The notes beneath the pieces were generated by a model, which worked only from the letters and a program-made list of their open reading frames with translations, was not told where the DNA came from and searched no databases. Of a stretch of DNA of 62,380 nucleotides, positions 51,044 to 57,563 are shown in pieces; the first letter of the stretch is position 1; each line of letters begins with the position of its first letter. Both the position numbers and the translations under genes were made by a program. Source of the stretch: a virus; IMG/VR virus record IMGVR_UViG_3300048589_000279, positions 1 through 62,380 of that record; one strand, given 5' to 3'.

Positions 51044-51350
51044 CTTCGGGCTTCGTTGGGGTTTTCTCGTCGGCGGATGCGTCCACATCGGCGTTCGGAA
51101 GATCAACCAGCTCCACCTCGACGGTGCGGCATTCCTCTTCGGATTCGGCCATAGAGCAGATTGCTTGCATCGCATGCCACTGATCCACGTCCGTCCATTG
51201 CGCGATTTTCCCGCAGCCGTGGCGTTCTAGGCTGACCCACACGATTTTGCTGCCGGGATAGCAGAATCGGGTTCCAAGCGGAAGATCGAAAAACTTCCGA
51301 ACAAGGCGTGGCTGGAGCAACGCGGCTCCGGTGTGAGTTTGATTTTGCAT
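51036..51350 (-). CDS. Hypothetical protein (104 aa)
   Basis: Starts MQNQTHTGAALLQPRLVRKF, the first half attC-encoded. The body FFDLPLGTRFCYPGSKIVWV ... is a small beta-rich protein, with an acidic tail (ADVDASADEKTPTKPEDV). No family is recognised. MQNQ is shared with the 50680 gene because both starts fall at comparable positions of an attC-like site. Confidence 0.6.
   Translation of the reverse strand: MQNQTHTGAALLQPRLVRKFFDLPLGTRFCYPGSKIVWVSLERHGCGKIAQWTDVDQWHAMQAICSMAESEEECRTVEVELVDLPNADVDASADEKTPTKPEDV
51298..51341 (+). repeat. attC-like site 9 (compact)
   Basis: CGAAC (51298-51302) and GTTTG (51337-51341) as outer boxes. Inner CTGGAGC (51312-51318) pairs with GCTCCGG (51325-51331). 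Only 44 nt long, much shorter than sites 1-7. It marks the right edge of the array. The CAAGGCGTGGCTG block after the box matches sites 3 and 5 in part. Confidence 0.55.
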
Positions 51351-51355
51351 GGTAG

Positions 51356-51592
51356 TTACTGAGTTTTGGGAGTTATCGGCGTAGCGCTCTCGCCGCGTGC
51401 CAGCACATCGACGTCCGCGGGAATCAGGCTGACCAGGAACTTCCCGCGGGTCATTTCTCCGCGGAGCGAGTCCACGGCCTCCAGCTTGTCAGGCAGCAGG
51501 GAACAGGTGACGACGGTTGCAGTGCGACCGGTGCTCGGTTTGACTCCGGCTCCGGGGCGTTTCCCCCCGCGGGTGGTCTTGGGCTTAGTCAT
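51356..51592 (-). CDS. Small basic protein, possible ribbon-helix-helix regulator (78 aa)
   Basis: Start at ATG 51592 (MTKPKTTRGGKRPGAGVKPS). The GGKRPGAG N-terminus and the following VVTCSLLPDKLEAVDSLRGE pattern resemble small phage DNA-binding proteins with an RHH-like fold. No operator is visible. It is the first gene to the right of the cassette array. The ATG overlaps the previous stop by eight bases. Confidence 0.55.
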   Translation of the reverse strand: MTKPKTTRGGKRPGAGVKPSTGRTATVVTCSLLPDKLEAVDSLRGEMTRGKFLVSLIPADVDVLARGESATPITPKTQ

Positions 51593-51791
51593 GGCGTTGG
51601 GTGATTCGGACTTTTTGGACCAGGTTCCAGTTGATCGGGGTGCCGGCCGGCGCCAGTTTGGTCCACACTTTTTCGAGTTCGGATTGAGTCGGCGCAATGA
51701 TGGCACAGCGATAGCCGTTGTGGTCGATGACGGTTGACCATTTGAATTCAGACGGATCGTGTTTCTTCGGTTGTTTTTTGGCGATTGGCAT
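51585..51791 (-). CDS. Small hypothetical protein (68 aa)
   Basis: Starts MPIAKKQPKKHDPSEFKWST. Basic N-terminus and an alpha/beta body (GYRCAIIAPTQSELEKVWTK). No recognised family. Coupled to the downstream gene by an eight-base overlap and lies four bases after the stop of the tiny membrane peptide. Confidence 0.55.
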   Translation of the reverse strand: MPIAKKQPKKHDPSEFKWSTVIDHNGYRCAIIAPTQSELEKVWTKLAPAGTPINWNLVQKVRITQRHD

Positions 51792-51795
51792 GGGT

Positions 51796-51885
51796 TCAGA
51801 GGGTTGAGAGTTGCTGGTTGAGGACGAAGGAGAGCAACGCCAGGACGGCGAGCACTCCGATCAGGATGGCGGCGACGTATTTCAT
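51796..51885 (-). CDS. Tiny membrane peptide (29 aa)
   Basis: ATG 51885 in an ATGA overlap opens MKYVAAILIGVLAVLALLSF, almost entirely one transmembrane helix, ending NQQLSTL before TGA (51796-51798). Coupling to the upstream gene, which also ends in a hydrophobic helix, suggests a two-component membrane function, for example superinfection exclusion. Speculative. Confidence 0.5.
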   Translation of the reverse strand: MKYVAAILIGVLAVLALLSFVLNQQLSTL

Positions 51886-52082
51886 CGGAGGAGTAGTTTG
51901 GCGAAGAGCCAGGCGAATGCCGGGGCCATGACGATTGCCGCGGCAACGATGCCCATCGGGGTAATGCGGGGGTTCCTTGCCGGTTGTGGGGCCGGGTAGG
52001 CCAGCGATGCTAGGCGGATGTCGTTGAGGATCTGCCGGCGTGATTTCCGGGCTTGCCGGATGTCGAATGGGTCTTGGTTCAT
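51882..52082 (-). CDS. Small tail-anchored membrane protein (66 aa)
   Basis: Starts MNQDPFDIRQARKSRRQILN, a basic helical cytoplasmic part followed by a C-terminal hydrophobic helix (MGIVAAAIVMAPAFAWLFAK). The leader CCCCAAACCAAACGAAT-ATG is nearly identical to that of the 47781 gene. It is coupled to the tiny membrane peptide downstream. Confidence 0.55.
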   Translation of the reverse strand: MNQDPFDIRQARKSRRQILNDIRLASLAYPAPQPARNPRITPMGIVAAAIVMAPAFAWLFAKLLLR

Positions 52083-52105
52083 ATTCGTTTGGTTTGGGGT
52101 GAGGG

Positions 52106-52315
52106 TTAGCGGGTTTGGTAGTCCATTTCCTCAGTGCGCGTTACGCTGATGTCGGACGGTTTTGCATCATATCCGCGCTGTTGCAGGTTAGCGGCGACGA
52201 TGCGGGCTGCACCACGGTTGGTCGGGGTCTTGGCCGAACGTGGGCGGATGACGGAAACCTGCCCTTCCTCGTTGCGTGTTCCGGCGGTGTAGTTGATTGT
52301 GAGGTATGTTTTCAT
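52106..52315 (-). CDS. Small hypothetical protein (69 aa)
   Basis: Start at ATG 52315 (MKTYLTINYTAGTRNEEGQV), preceded by CCCCAAACAAAAAAAAGACC. Mixed alpha/beta, basic in the middle (RPRSAKTPTNRGAARIVAAN). No recognised family. Confidence 0.5.
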   Translation of the reverse strand: MKTYLTINYTAGTRNEEGQVSVIRPRSAKTPTNRGAARIVAANLQQRGYDAKPSDISVTRTEEMDYQTR

Positions 52316-52409
52316 GGTCTTTTTTTTGTTTGGGGTGGGCCTCATTGCCTGCCGATGGAAAACGGATAGCGGTTCCGTTATTAACCGTCAAATGAATTCG
52401 TTATTATTT

Positions 52410-52682
52410 TTAGAGTGCCGGTTTCGAGGGTGTTTTTCCCGTCTCTTCCGGGTGCAGGATTTGCCGCTCGACGGCTTGCGCTTGGGCGAGCGTGCATGGA
52501 ACGACGAAGAGAACGAATCTGGCAATGTCGCCGGGATACGTGTCCCGCGCCACCACGACGAAGCAGGAGAGGCTTGGGCTTGCGTCCAGCACTTTGCCAA
52601 GCTCCGCGCTCTGTGACTCGTCCAGAACAATCCTCGTCGCCGTGGGGTGCCGTAGCGGGTCAATCAGTGGTCCCATTGCCAT
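52410..52682 (-). CDS. Hypothetical protein (90 aa)
   Basis: Start placed at ATG 52682 (MAMGPLIDPLRHPTATRIVL); the ORF extends upstream, but that stretch is the other frame of the gene at 52660-52830. Contains an alpha/beta segment (SLSCFVVVARDTYPGDIARF). The exact start is uncertain (52682 or 52676). No family is recognised. Confidence 0.45.
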   Translation of the reverse strand: MAMGPLIDPLRHPTATRIVLDESQSAELGKVLDASPSLSCFVVVARDTYPGDIARFVLFVVPCTLAQAQAVERQILHPEETGKTPSKPAL

Positions 52683-52830
52683 CTTCGGGCGGATCCTCGG
52701 GTTCGGGGTTCGGTTTGTCGTGCTTCTTGCCGAATATCCGGTCGTAGCCGGATCGGTAGGCTTCGCCATCCACTGCGCGGGGGCAATCCCCCTTGCCCGC
52801 TCCTTCTTGTGCCATGTGCATGTTTCTCAT
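52660..52830 (-). CDS. Small hypothetical protein (56 aa)
   Basis: ATG 52830 in an ATGA overlap opens MRNMHMAQEGAGKGDCPRAV and ends in an acidic Pro-rich tail (PNPEPEDPPEDGNGTTD). The central EAYRSGYDRIFGKKHD segment recalls small phage proteins with a conserved Arg-Phe-Gly core. Function unknown. Confidence 0.55.
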   Translation of the reverse strand: MRNMHMAQEGAGKGDCPRAVDGEAYRSGYDRIFGKKHDKPNPEPEDPPEDGNGTTD

Positions 52831-53180
52831 TGGTCTGTTTCTGGTTTGGGGATTCCGGCCCGCATCTTGGCGAGCATCGGGATTACAACCGTCTCGTAGA
52901 GGTATTCACGACAGGCGGCAACGTGGCGACATTCTACACGCCCGGTCAATGGGTAGGGAATGAACGTGCCGTGACGCTTCCAGTTCGGATTTGCTCGGCA
53001 TGAAAAGTCATGGCAGGAACAGCTTCCGAGTCCTCCCCGGTCGGTCATATCGACCAAATACCATCCAATGTCGGCGGATCTGGATTCCACACGGTAGCGG
53101 AAAGCCGCTCCGACATCCTCGCTGACGTTGGGCATCTCCATCATTGCCCGTTGCTCCTTGGCTTTGGCTTCTTGGGTCAT
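52827..53180 (-). CDS. SWIM zinc-finger-like protein (117 aa)
   Basis: Start at ATG 53180 (MTQEAKAKEQRAMMEMPNVS), overlapping the Mom-like gene stop. GSCSCHDFSCRANPNWKRHG followed by RVECRHVAACREYL gives the C-x-C-xn-C-x-H arrangement of SWIM domains, which bind DNA or protein. No catalytic domain is attached. In the coupled early operon next to the DNA-modification gene. Confidence 0.65.
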   Translation of the reverse strand: MTQEAKAKEQRAMMEMPNVSEDVGAAFRYRVESRSADIGWYLVDMTDRGGLGSCSCHDFSCRANPNWKRHGTFIPYPLTGRVECRHVAACREYLYETVVIPMLAKMRAGIPKPETDQ

Positions 53181-53788
53181 GGCTTCGTTTTTCGTTGTTT
53201 TAGCGGGTAGTGGAAGCGCCACTTGGAAACACGGGGGATTCGTGTAACGTCGGCATCGGGGGGCATGTTCCCTTTGCGCCCATACTTCTTGCCCGTGCGG
53301 GCGTCCACGTAGTCGCAGCGCGGGCTTTTCCGCTCGTCGTCGGTCATCCCGTCATGCCGCCAGTTCGCGGCCTTGTAGATCGTCCCGGCGTGTCCTGCGG
53401 ACGGGTCCGCGTAGCTCAAAAGGTGTTCAACGTCCCGGTGCGTCCGTTGGATGTAGCGGATGCTTTGGCCGATCAACCACGTTTCCGCGTTGCGGGGGAT
53501 TTCGTCCAGTAGGTAAAGGCGGGCGAGTTCCCATGTCTTGCCGCCATACCGCTTGTCAGCTTCCCGTGGCGGGGCTGAGTAGATGATGCACCCCACCGGT
53601 TCGCCATTGGTTAGCATCATCAGGCACAGGAGCACTATTGCGGGACGTTTCCCAAGGTAATGACGGCAAATGAAGTCGTCTACGTTGGCGACGGAGCACG
53701 GCTGAATTTTGGAAATAGACCGCCACGATGAATCAAACTTCTCGGAAGTTGGTAATTCGGCAGAGAGTCCGGGAAGGTTTCCGTTCAT
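53177..53788 (-). CDS. Mom-like DNA modification acyltransferase
   Basis: A 203-aa protein; start at ATG 53788 (MNGNLPGLSAELPTSEKFDS) in an ATGA overlap. VDDFICRHYLGKRPAIVLLC, MMLTNGEPVGCIIYSAPP, ELARLYLLDE and LLSYADPSAGHAGTIYKAAN follow the pattern of the GNAT-fold Mom family. In phage Mu, Mom modifies adenines in DNA and so blocks many restriction enzymes. Here it would join several methyltransferases in protecting phage DNA. Assignment is by pattern. Confidence 0.75.
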   Translation of the reverse strand: MNGNLPGLSAELPTSEKFDSSWRSISKIQPCSVANVDDFICRHYLGKRPAIVLLCLMMLTNGEPVGCIIYSAPPREADKRYGGKTWELARLYLLDEIPRNAETWLIGQSIRYIQRTHRDVEHLLSYADPSAGHAGTIYKAANWRHDGMTDDERKSPRCDYVDARTGKKYGRKGNMPPDADVTRIPRVSKWRFHYPLKQRKTKP

Positions 53789-54174
53789 GGCTTTGAAAAC
53801 ATGGTCGCCATCGCTTCGAGTTCGTCCGCGATCTCGGAAAGCAGTTTCATCTTTACACACGGCCAGCCTTCGGGAACGTGGTCGATCTCCAATATGCGGA
53901 TTTCCCCCACCAGTTCCTTCCAGCGGGGCTTTGGCGGTGGCTTTGGGACTCTCTCCCGCTTCTTGCGCTCCTCGCCTTCCACCGGTGCCTTGCGTGCGAT
54001 CGGCGGGCCCTTCTGGCTGCCGGCCTCGATCTCCTCGGGACTCACCCAGACAATACCCCAATCGTCTCGAAGGGGTTTGACCTTGGCCATCCCCTGCCAA
54101 CGTTCAATCAAAGTGCCGGAGGCGCGGAGCTTGCGTCCTTCACGTCGATAGGAAATGAGCGGGGCGGTTTTCAT
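53785..54174 (-). CDS. Hypothetical protein (129 aa)
   Basis: Start at ATG 54174 (MKTAPLISYRREGRKLRASG), overlapping the stop of the upstream small gene. The central part is Lys/Arg/Pro-rich (EERKKRERVPKPPPKPRWKE) with an alpha/beta segment following. No recognised family; it may bind nucleic acid. Confidence 0.55.
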   Translation of the reverse strand: MKTAPLISYRREGRKLRASGTLIERWQGMAKVKPLRDDWGIVWVSPEEIEAGSQKGPPIARKAPVEGEERKKRERVPKPPPKPRWKELVGEIRILEIDHVPEGWPCVKMKLLSEIADELEAMATMFSKP

Positions 54175-54347
54175 GGCTCGATCAGGTATTCGCACTCAAA
54201 GGCGATGATGGCAGGCGGCGAAATCATGGAAACCATTTCAGTCCGTGGCGCGGTTCTCCGCAGGCAGGTTTCGCATCCTTCACGCCAGCCTTCTTCTTCG
54301 CTGCCGGAGCCGTCGCAGCGGGCTACGTCGTTGGGGAGTGTGGTCAT
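54171..54347 (-). CDS. Conserved small phage Cys-motif protein (58 aa)
   Basis: ATG 54347 opens MTTLPNDVARCDGSGSEEEG and continues WREGCETCLRRTAPR ... PAIIAFECEYLIEP. The RC-x-GxGxxEEGWREGCxxCLRRT pattern belongs to a small protein seen in many phages (from memory), probably with one zinc site. Its stop overlaps the next ATG (ATGA). Confidence 0.65.
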   Translation of the reverse strand: MTTLPNDVARCDGSGSEEEGWREGCETCLRRTAPRTEMVSMISPPAIIAFECEYLIEP

Positions 54348-54356
54348 GGCGGTGGA

Positions 54357-54689
54357 TCAGAACGGAATAATCGAGTCCGGATCTTCGTCCAGTGCGTCGT
54401 TGGTAGCTGCAAGCGGTGGTGCCTGCTGGCGCTGGCGCTGCGGTGGCGCGGCTTTGGTGGTCTCGCCTTTCTGTGATCCCGGAACAATCGTTCCGTCGCC
54501 TATGAACGGGGTTTCCTCGCCGCGGCGGTCCTTGCCCAAGTCCTGCTTGATCCCACCGTTCTTGCCATACTGGTTGGGTTCGTCGTCATAGAAGTAAGTG
54601 AGGTCGGCATAGGTGCCTTGCTTGCCTTTGAAAAAGGCTGTCTTGTCGAGCTTGGTGACATCGATCTTGAGTCGAATGATCTGTTTCAT
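54357..54689 (-). CDS. Single-stranded DNA-binding protein-like (110 aa)
   Basis: Starts MKQIIRLKIDVTKLDKTAFF. A beta-rich N-terminal domain (KGKQGTYADLTYFYDDEPNQ) is followed by a Gln/Pro/Ala linker and an acidic tip DEDPDSIIPF that resembles the SSB C-terminal peptide (DDIPF). In the operon with Dcm, DnaB and recombination genes. The tail is the main evidence. Confidence 0.65.
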   Translation of the reverse strand: MKQIIRLKIDVTKLDKTAFFKGKQGTYADLTYFYDDEPNQYGKNGGIKQDLGKDRRGEETPFIGDGTIVPGSQKGETTKAAPPQRQRQQAPPLAATNDALDEDPDSIIPF

Positions 54690-54865
54690 GTTGTTTGTTG
54701 GTTCTGGAGAGTTTCAATCTTGGCACGGCATGCCTGGATGCAGGCCGTGTGCTCGGCTTCGAGGGCTTCATCCTCCGCCTCGTCCGGGGACTTCCAGTTC
54801 TTGCGGCGGGCCGCCTGGATCGTCTCGATGCAGGCAAGGAGTTGGTCGATTTGTTCGGCAATCAT
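54686..54865 (-). CDS. Small helical protein (59 aa)
   Basis: ATG 54865 (MIAEQIDQLLACIETIQAAR) overlaps the Dcm stop, and its TGA overlaps the SSB-like start, so both ends are coupled. The protein is one long amphipathic helix with three cysteines. Function unknown. Confidence 0.6.
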   Translation of the reverse strand: MIAEQIDQLLACIETIQAARRKNWKSPDEAEDEALEAEHTACIQACRAKIETLQNQQTT

Positions 54866-56112
54866 GGGTTTAGTACTTCTTCACAGGTTTGGATGAACTC
54901 GGCTGCAACTTGCGGGACGATGGCGTTTCCCGCGCCACGGAGCAAAGGAGGGCGGATACTCCTGCGTCGTGCCAAGCCTGACACCACGTATTGCCCATCA
55001 TTAGCCAAAGGGAAAAGGCCGGGTTCAACTGGAATTTGCCGGAGCTTTCCGTCTCGGCATTGGATGAGGGTTCCAGCCCACTCGTTTGAGCGGTCAAGGT
55101 GTCCGCTACTCCCCTGCTGTGTCTCATTCCGCAGCACTCCGCATCCTCCGCCCGTGCTGTCGCCCAGCCCGCCGGAGTCATTCCCGCTACAAGACCGCCC
55201 ATCAGCATCTCGCCCTTCCTCGCTCCGCCTCTGCTCGTCTGCCCGCCGGTCATCGTGTTCGGAGTTGGCCATAGCTCGCACAGGTGCGCAACCCTCGGCA
55301 GTTGATCCAGCCGCGTGCGTGTCGAGCCGTCCGGGTTGGTTCCCGTCTCCGACATCCCCGGCGTATCCTTCCAGTCCCGCGCCGAAGCCGTTGGCCAGCC
55401 GGCCATGATTCCCTCCACGCTCTGCGGAGTCAGGCGTTGCCGTTTCCCGCCGTGATCGTTCCCGCGGTTCTCGCTCATGTTTGGTGCCTGCGTCACTTGT
55501 GGAGTTGGCCATGGGGCCATCGAGGCTGCATCGTTCAAGGTCGTTCCGGTGTGTGCTCCGCGCGCCTTCCTTGCCTCGTCGCTCTCCGGTCCCCTGCATG
55601 AGTCCGTCTGCACTGGCGTGGGCCATCCAGTAAAGTCGCTGGCGCTGATGCGGCGCACCGACGCTGAATGCGCCCAATACAGCCGCCCCGACCGTGTAGC
55701 CTTCCGACTCCATTTCTGTTGATACAACATCGAGCCAGTCGAATCCAATCGCTGCCGCAACCTGTTCCCCAAAGACTCGCTCAGGGCGTTTGACTTGGAC
55801 AAGGCGACGGAACACAGGCCAGAGGTTGCGTTCATCTGCCGCGCCTTCCTGCTTTCCGCTGGCGGAATAGGGTTGGCAGGGCAAAGAGGCTGTCCAAACA
55901 GGTCGAGACTCAGGCCAGCCGGCGAGTTTGAGAGCAAGGGGCCAGAGTCCAATTCCGGCGAAGAAGTGGCATTGTGTGAATCCGTCGAGTTCATGGGGTT
56001 GTATTTCGGTGATGGAACGATCATCGACCACACCGGCCGGGATCAGGTTGCGGGCGATCAACTCACGCAGCCATGCGGCGGCATGCGGATCGTATTCGTT
56101 GTAGTAGTTCAC
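54862..56112 (-). CDS. dcm: DNA cytosine-5 methyltransferase (Dcm type)
   Basis: A 416-aa enzyme. Motif I HFFAGIG (49-55), motif IV SLPCQPYSASG with catalytic Cys79, motif VI-like FGEQVA, motif VIII GAPHQRQRLYWMA, and motif X LLRGAGNAIVPQVA at the C-terminus. The region between VIII and X, where target recognition lies, is unusual: it is Asp/Gly/Arg-rich with repeated MANS/LGDS-type units and overlaps a second ORF in another frame. It methylates cytosine in a specific site, probably for restriction evasion. Start and stop are both in ATGA overlaps. Confidence 0.9.
   Translation of the reverse strand: MNYYNEYDPHAAAWLRELIARNLIPAGVVDDRSITEIQPHELDGFTQCHFFAGIGLWPLALKLAGWPESRPVWTASLPCQPYSASGKQEGAADERNLWPVFRRLVQVKRPERVFGEQVAAAIGFDWLDVVSTEMESEGYTVGAAVLGAFSVGAPHQRQRLYWMAHASADGLMQGTGERRGKEGARSTHRNDLERCSLDGPMANSTSDAGTKHEREPRERSRRETATPDSAERGGNHGRLANGFGAGLEGYAGDVGDGNQPGRLDTHAAGSTAEGCAPVRAMANSEHDDRRADEQRRSEEGRDADGRSCSGNDSGGLGDSTGGGCGVLRNETQQGSSGHLDRSNEWAGTLIQCRDGKLRQIPVEPGLFPLANDGQYVVSGLARRRSIRPPLLRGAGNAIVPQVAAEFIQTCEEVLNP
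54870..56033 (-). CDS. Second-frame ORF overlapping Dcm (WPTP-repeat protein, 387 aa)
   Basis: A same-strand ORF covering almost all of dcm in another frame. It contains LFGQPLCPANPIPPAES, SLGNRLRQRLDSTGSMLYQQ, a series of WPTP/WPTA units (GWPTPVQTD, WPTPQVTQ, WPTASARDWKD, WPTPNTMT) and LNPAFSLWLMMGNTW. These are hallmarks, from memory, of a phage protein family often found with cytosine methyltransferases. ATGGCCAACTCC-type DNA encodes MANS in the dcm frame and WPTP here. The gene could be genuinely overprinted, but a start signal is not obvious, so expression is uncertain. Confidence 0.5.
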   Translation of the reverse strand: MWSMIVPSPKYNPMNSTDSHNATSSPELDSGPLLSNSPAGLSLDLFGQPLCPANPIPPAESRKARQMNATSGLCSVALSKSNALSESLGNRLRQRLDSTGSMLYQQKWSRKATRSGRLYWAHSASVRRISASDFTGWPTPVQTDSCRGPESDEARKARGAHTGTTLNDAASMAPWPTPQVTQAPNMSENRGNDHGGKRQRLTPQSVEGIMAGWPTASARDWKDTPGMSETGTNPDGSTRTRLDQLPRVAHLCELWPTPNTMTGGQTSRGGARKGEMLMGGLVAGMTPAGWATARAEDAECCGMRHSRGVADTLTAQTSGLEPSSNAETESSGKFQLNPAFSLWLMMGNTWCQAWHDAGVSALLCSVARETPSSRKLQPSSSKPVKKY

Positions 56113-57563
56113 AGAAATGCCTCCTCGTCTTCGAATCGGCCAGCGGGCCTGGCCGGTTCTTCTGGTTCCACTTCGCGGGCGGAGCTTTCAAAGCGGGTCC
56201 GGTGCGCGATGTAGGTCAGTGGCACGATCCCGGTTTCGCCGCCGCGGTTCTTGGCAATGTGCATCTCGGCTTGGCCAGCGACGAGCATCTTCTTTTCCTT
56301 GGTATCGGCATAGAGTTCTTCCCGGTAGAGCAAACCCACGATGTCGGCGTCTTGCTCCAGGCTGCCGGATTCCCGCAAGTCAGCGATCCTTGGTTTGCCG
56401 ATGGCTTTCCCCGTCCGGTTCTCGCCGGCACGGTTTAACTGTGCCAAGAGGATGATCGGGATGTTCAACTCCTTCGCCAGTACCTTGATGCCGGCGGAAA
56501 CCTCCGATACTTCGCGCTCCCGCGAGTTCATCGCCTGCTTCGAGGTTGATTTGATGAGTTGAACGTAATCGATCGCCAGCATTTGAATCCCATGGTTGCG
56601 GTGCCAGCGGCGGGCCTTGGCGCGAAGTTGACCAATCGGGATGGCTCCGGTGTCGTCAATCCACAACGGGGAATCTGCGATGGCGCGGGCTGCAGTTCCG
56701 AACGATGTCCGTTCTTCCGGTGTCATCTGGTAGCCTTTTTCCAGTGCCAGCCACGACAACCCTGCGCGTGCGGCGATCGTCCGTTGCAAAATCTGGGTTT
56801 TCGGCATCTCGATTGAGAACACTCCGCACGGGATTCCCTGATCCACGGCGAGGCTTTCCACCACGTTCATCATCCAAGATGTTTTCCCCACTCCCGGGCG
56901 GGCCGCCACCACGAACACCTCGCCGGGTTGGAGGTCGGCACCCATGCGATCGATGTCATGGAATCCCGTCGAGATTCCCGGCAGCTTCACCTTGCCCTTC
57001 TGCGCGTCGTTCACGGCCTTGACGATGGCTGCCACGGTATCCGGGGTGCTTTGCCCTTCCGTCATGCCACGGGACTGCCGGATGGCGAGAAACCGGCCTT
57101 CCAGCGTGTCTAGGAGTTCATCCACTTCCTCCGGTGCGTCGTAGGCCGATTGAATCGCTTCGTTTGAGAACTGGATGACGGATCGGAGGATGAACTTCGC
57201 TTCCACCAGTTTCGCGTGATGGGAGAAATGTCCGGTGGTCACGGCATATCCGTAAATATCGGTCACTGCGGCGGGTCCACCCACCCGGTCGAGATTGCCG
57301 CGGTCGAGGAGTTTTTGAACCAGGGAAATCAGTTCCACCTCTTTCCCGCTTTCGTGGGTGTCAAGGATCTCGGTGAAGAGTGTCGAGTGTGCCGGAAGGT
57401 AGAAATGCTCTGCCGTGATTCCGTGTTCGATCGCGGCCGGGATCATTTCCTCCGGGTATTGGAGCAGGCAGGAAAGCAGGCTTTTTTCCGGTCCCATCGC
57501 ATACGGGAGGGAACGGGTCACGTCGTCTTGGTCAAGGGCGTGAAGGGCGACAGCATTCGACAT
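56109..57563 (-). CDS. dnaB: Replicative DNA helicase, DnaB-like
   Basis: A 484-aa helicase. The N-terminal helical domain (PEKSLLSCLLQYPEEM, 25-40) is followed by a RecA-like domain with Walker A ARPGVGKTS (221-229), IEMPKTQILQR, Walker B-like LAIDYVQLIKS and the conserved LRESGSLEQDADIVGLLYRE. Length and motif order are standard. It unwinds the phage fork and pairs with the DnaC-type loader encoded at 3222-3959. Its stop overlaps the dcm start (ATGA). Confidence 0.93.
   Translation of the reverse strand: MSNAVALHALDQDDVTRSLPYAMGPEKSLLSCLLQYPEEMIPAAIEHGITAEHFYLPAHSTLFTEILDTHESGKEVELISLVQKLLDRGNLDRVGGPAAVTDIYGYAVTTGHFSHHAKLVEAKFILRSVIQFSNEAIQSAYDAPEEVDELLDTLEGRFLAIRQSRGMTEGQSTPDTVAAIVKAVNDAQKGKVKLPGISTGFHDIDRMGADLQPGEVFVVAARPGVGKTSWMMNVVESLAVDQGIPCGVFSIEMPKTQILQRTIAARAGLSWLALEKGYQMTPEERTSFGTAARAIADSPLWIDDTGAIPIGQLRAKARRWHRNHGIQMLAIDYVQLIKSTSKQAMNSREREVSEVSAGIKVLAKELNIPIILLAQLNRAGENRTGKAIGKPRIADLRESGSLEQDADIVGLLYREELYADTKEKKMLVAGQAEMHIAKNRGGETGIVPLTYIAHRTRFESSAREVEPEEPARPAGRFEDEEAFL

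Larger units (their letters stand above)
47815..51341 (-). mobile_element. Integron-like gene cassette array (eight one-gene cassettes)
   Basis: Between 47.8 and 51.35 kb every gene junction contains an imperfect palindrome with attC architecture: outer GAAC/GTTC boxes and inner complementary arms, with a single unpaired base in most of the clear copies. The eight genes between these sites each form one cassette: N6/N4 methyltransferase, HNH nuclease, zinc ribbon, Cys-rich protein, Dam-type methylase and three unknowns. Outer boxes recur at sequence level as GAACAAGRCG, whereas inner arms are paired but differ in sequence, which is what integrase-recognised attC sites do. No integron integrase is encoded. 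Genes lie opposite to the apparent attC top strand. Confidence 0.7.

Noticed and set aside
47815-51341. The palindromes at 47.8-51.3 kb as ordinary rho-independent terminators or a CRISPR array
   Set aside because: There are no U-tracts, genes are translationally coupled across them, repeats are not identical direct repeats with unique spacers, and the arm pairing with single unpaired bases plus conserved outer boxes fits attC-like sites better.
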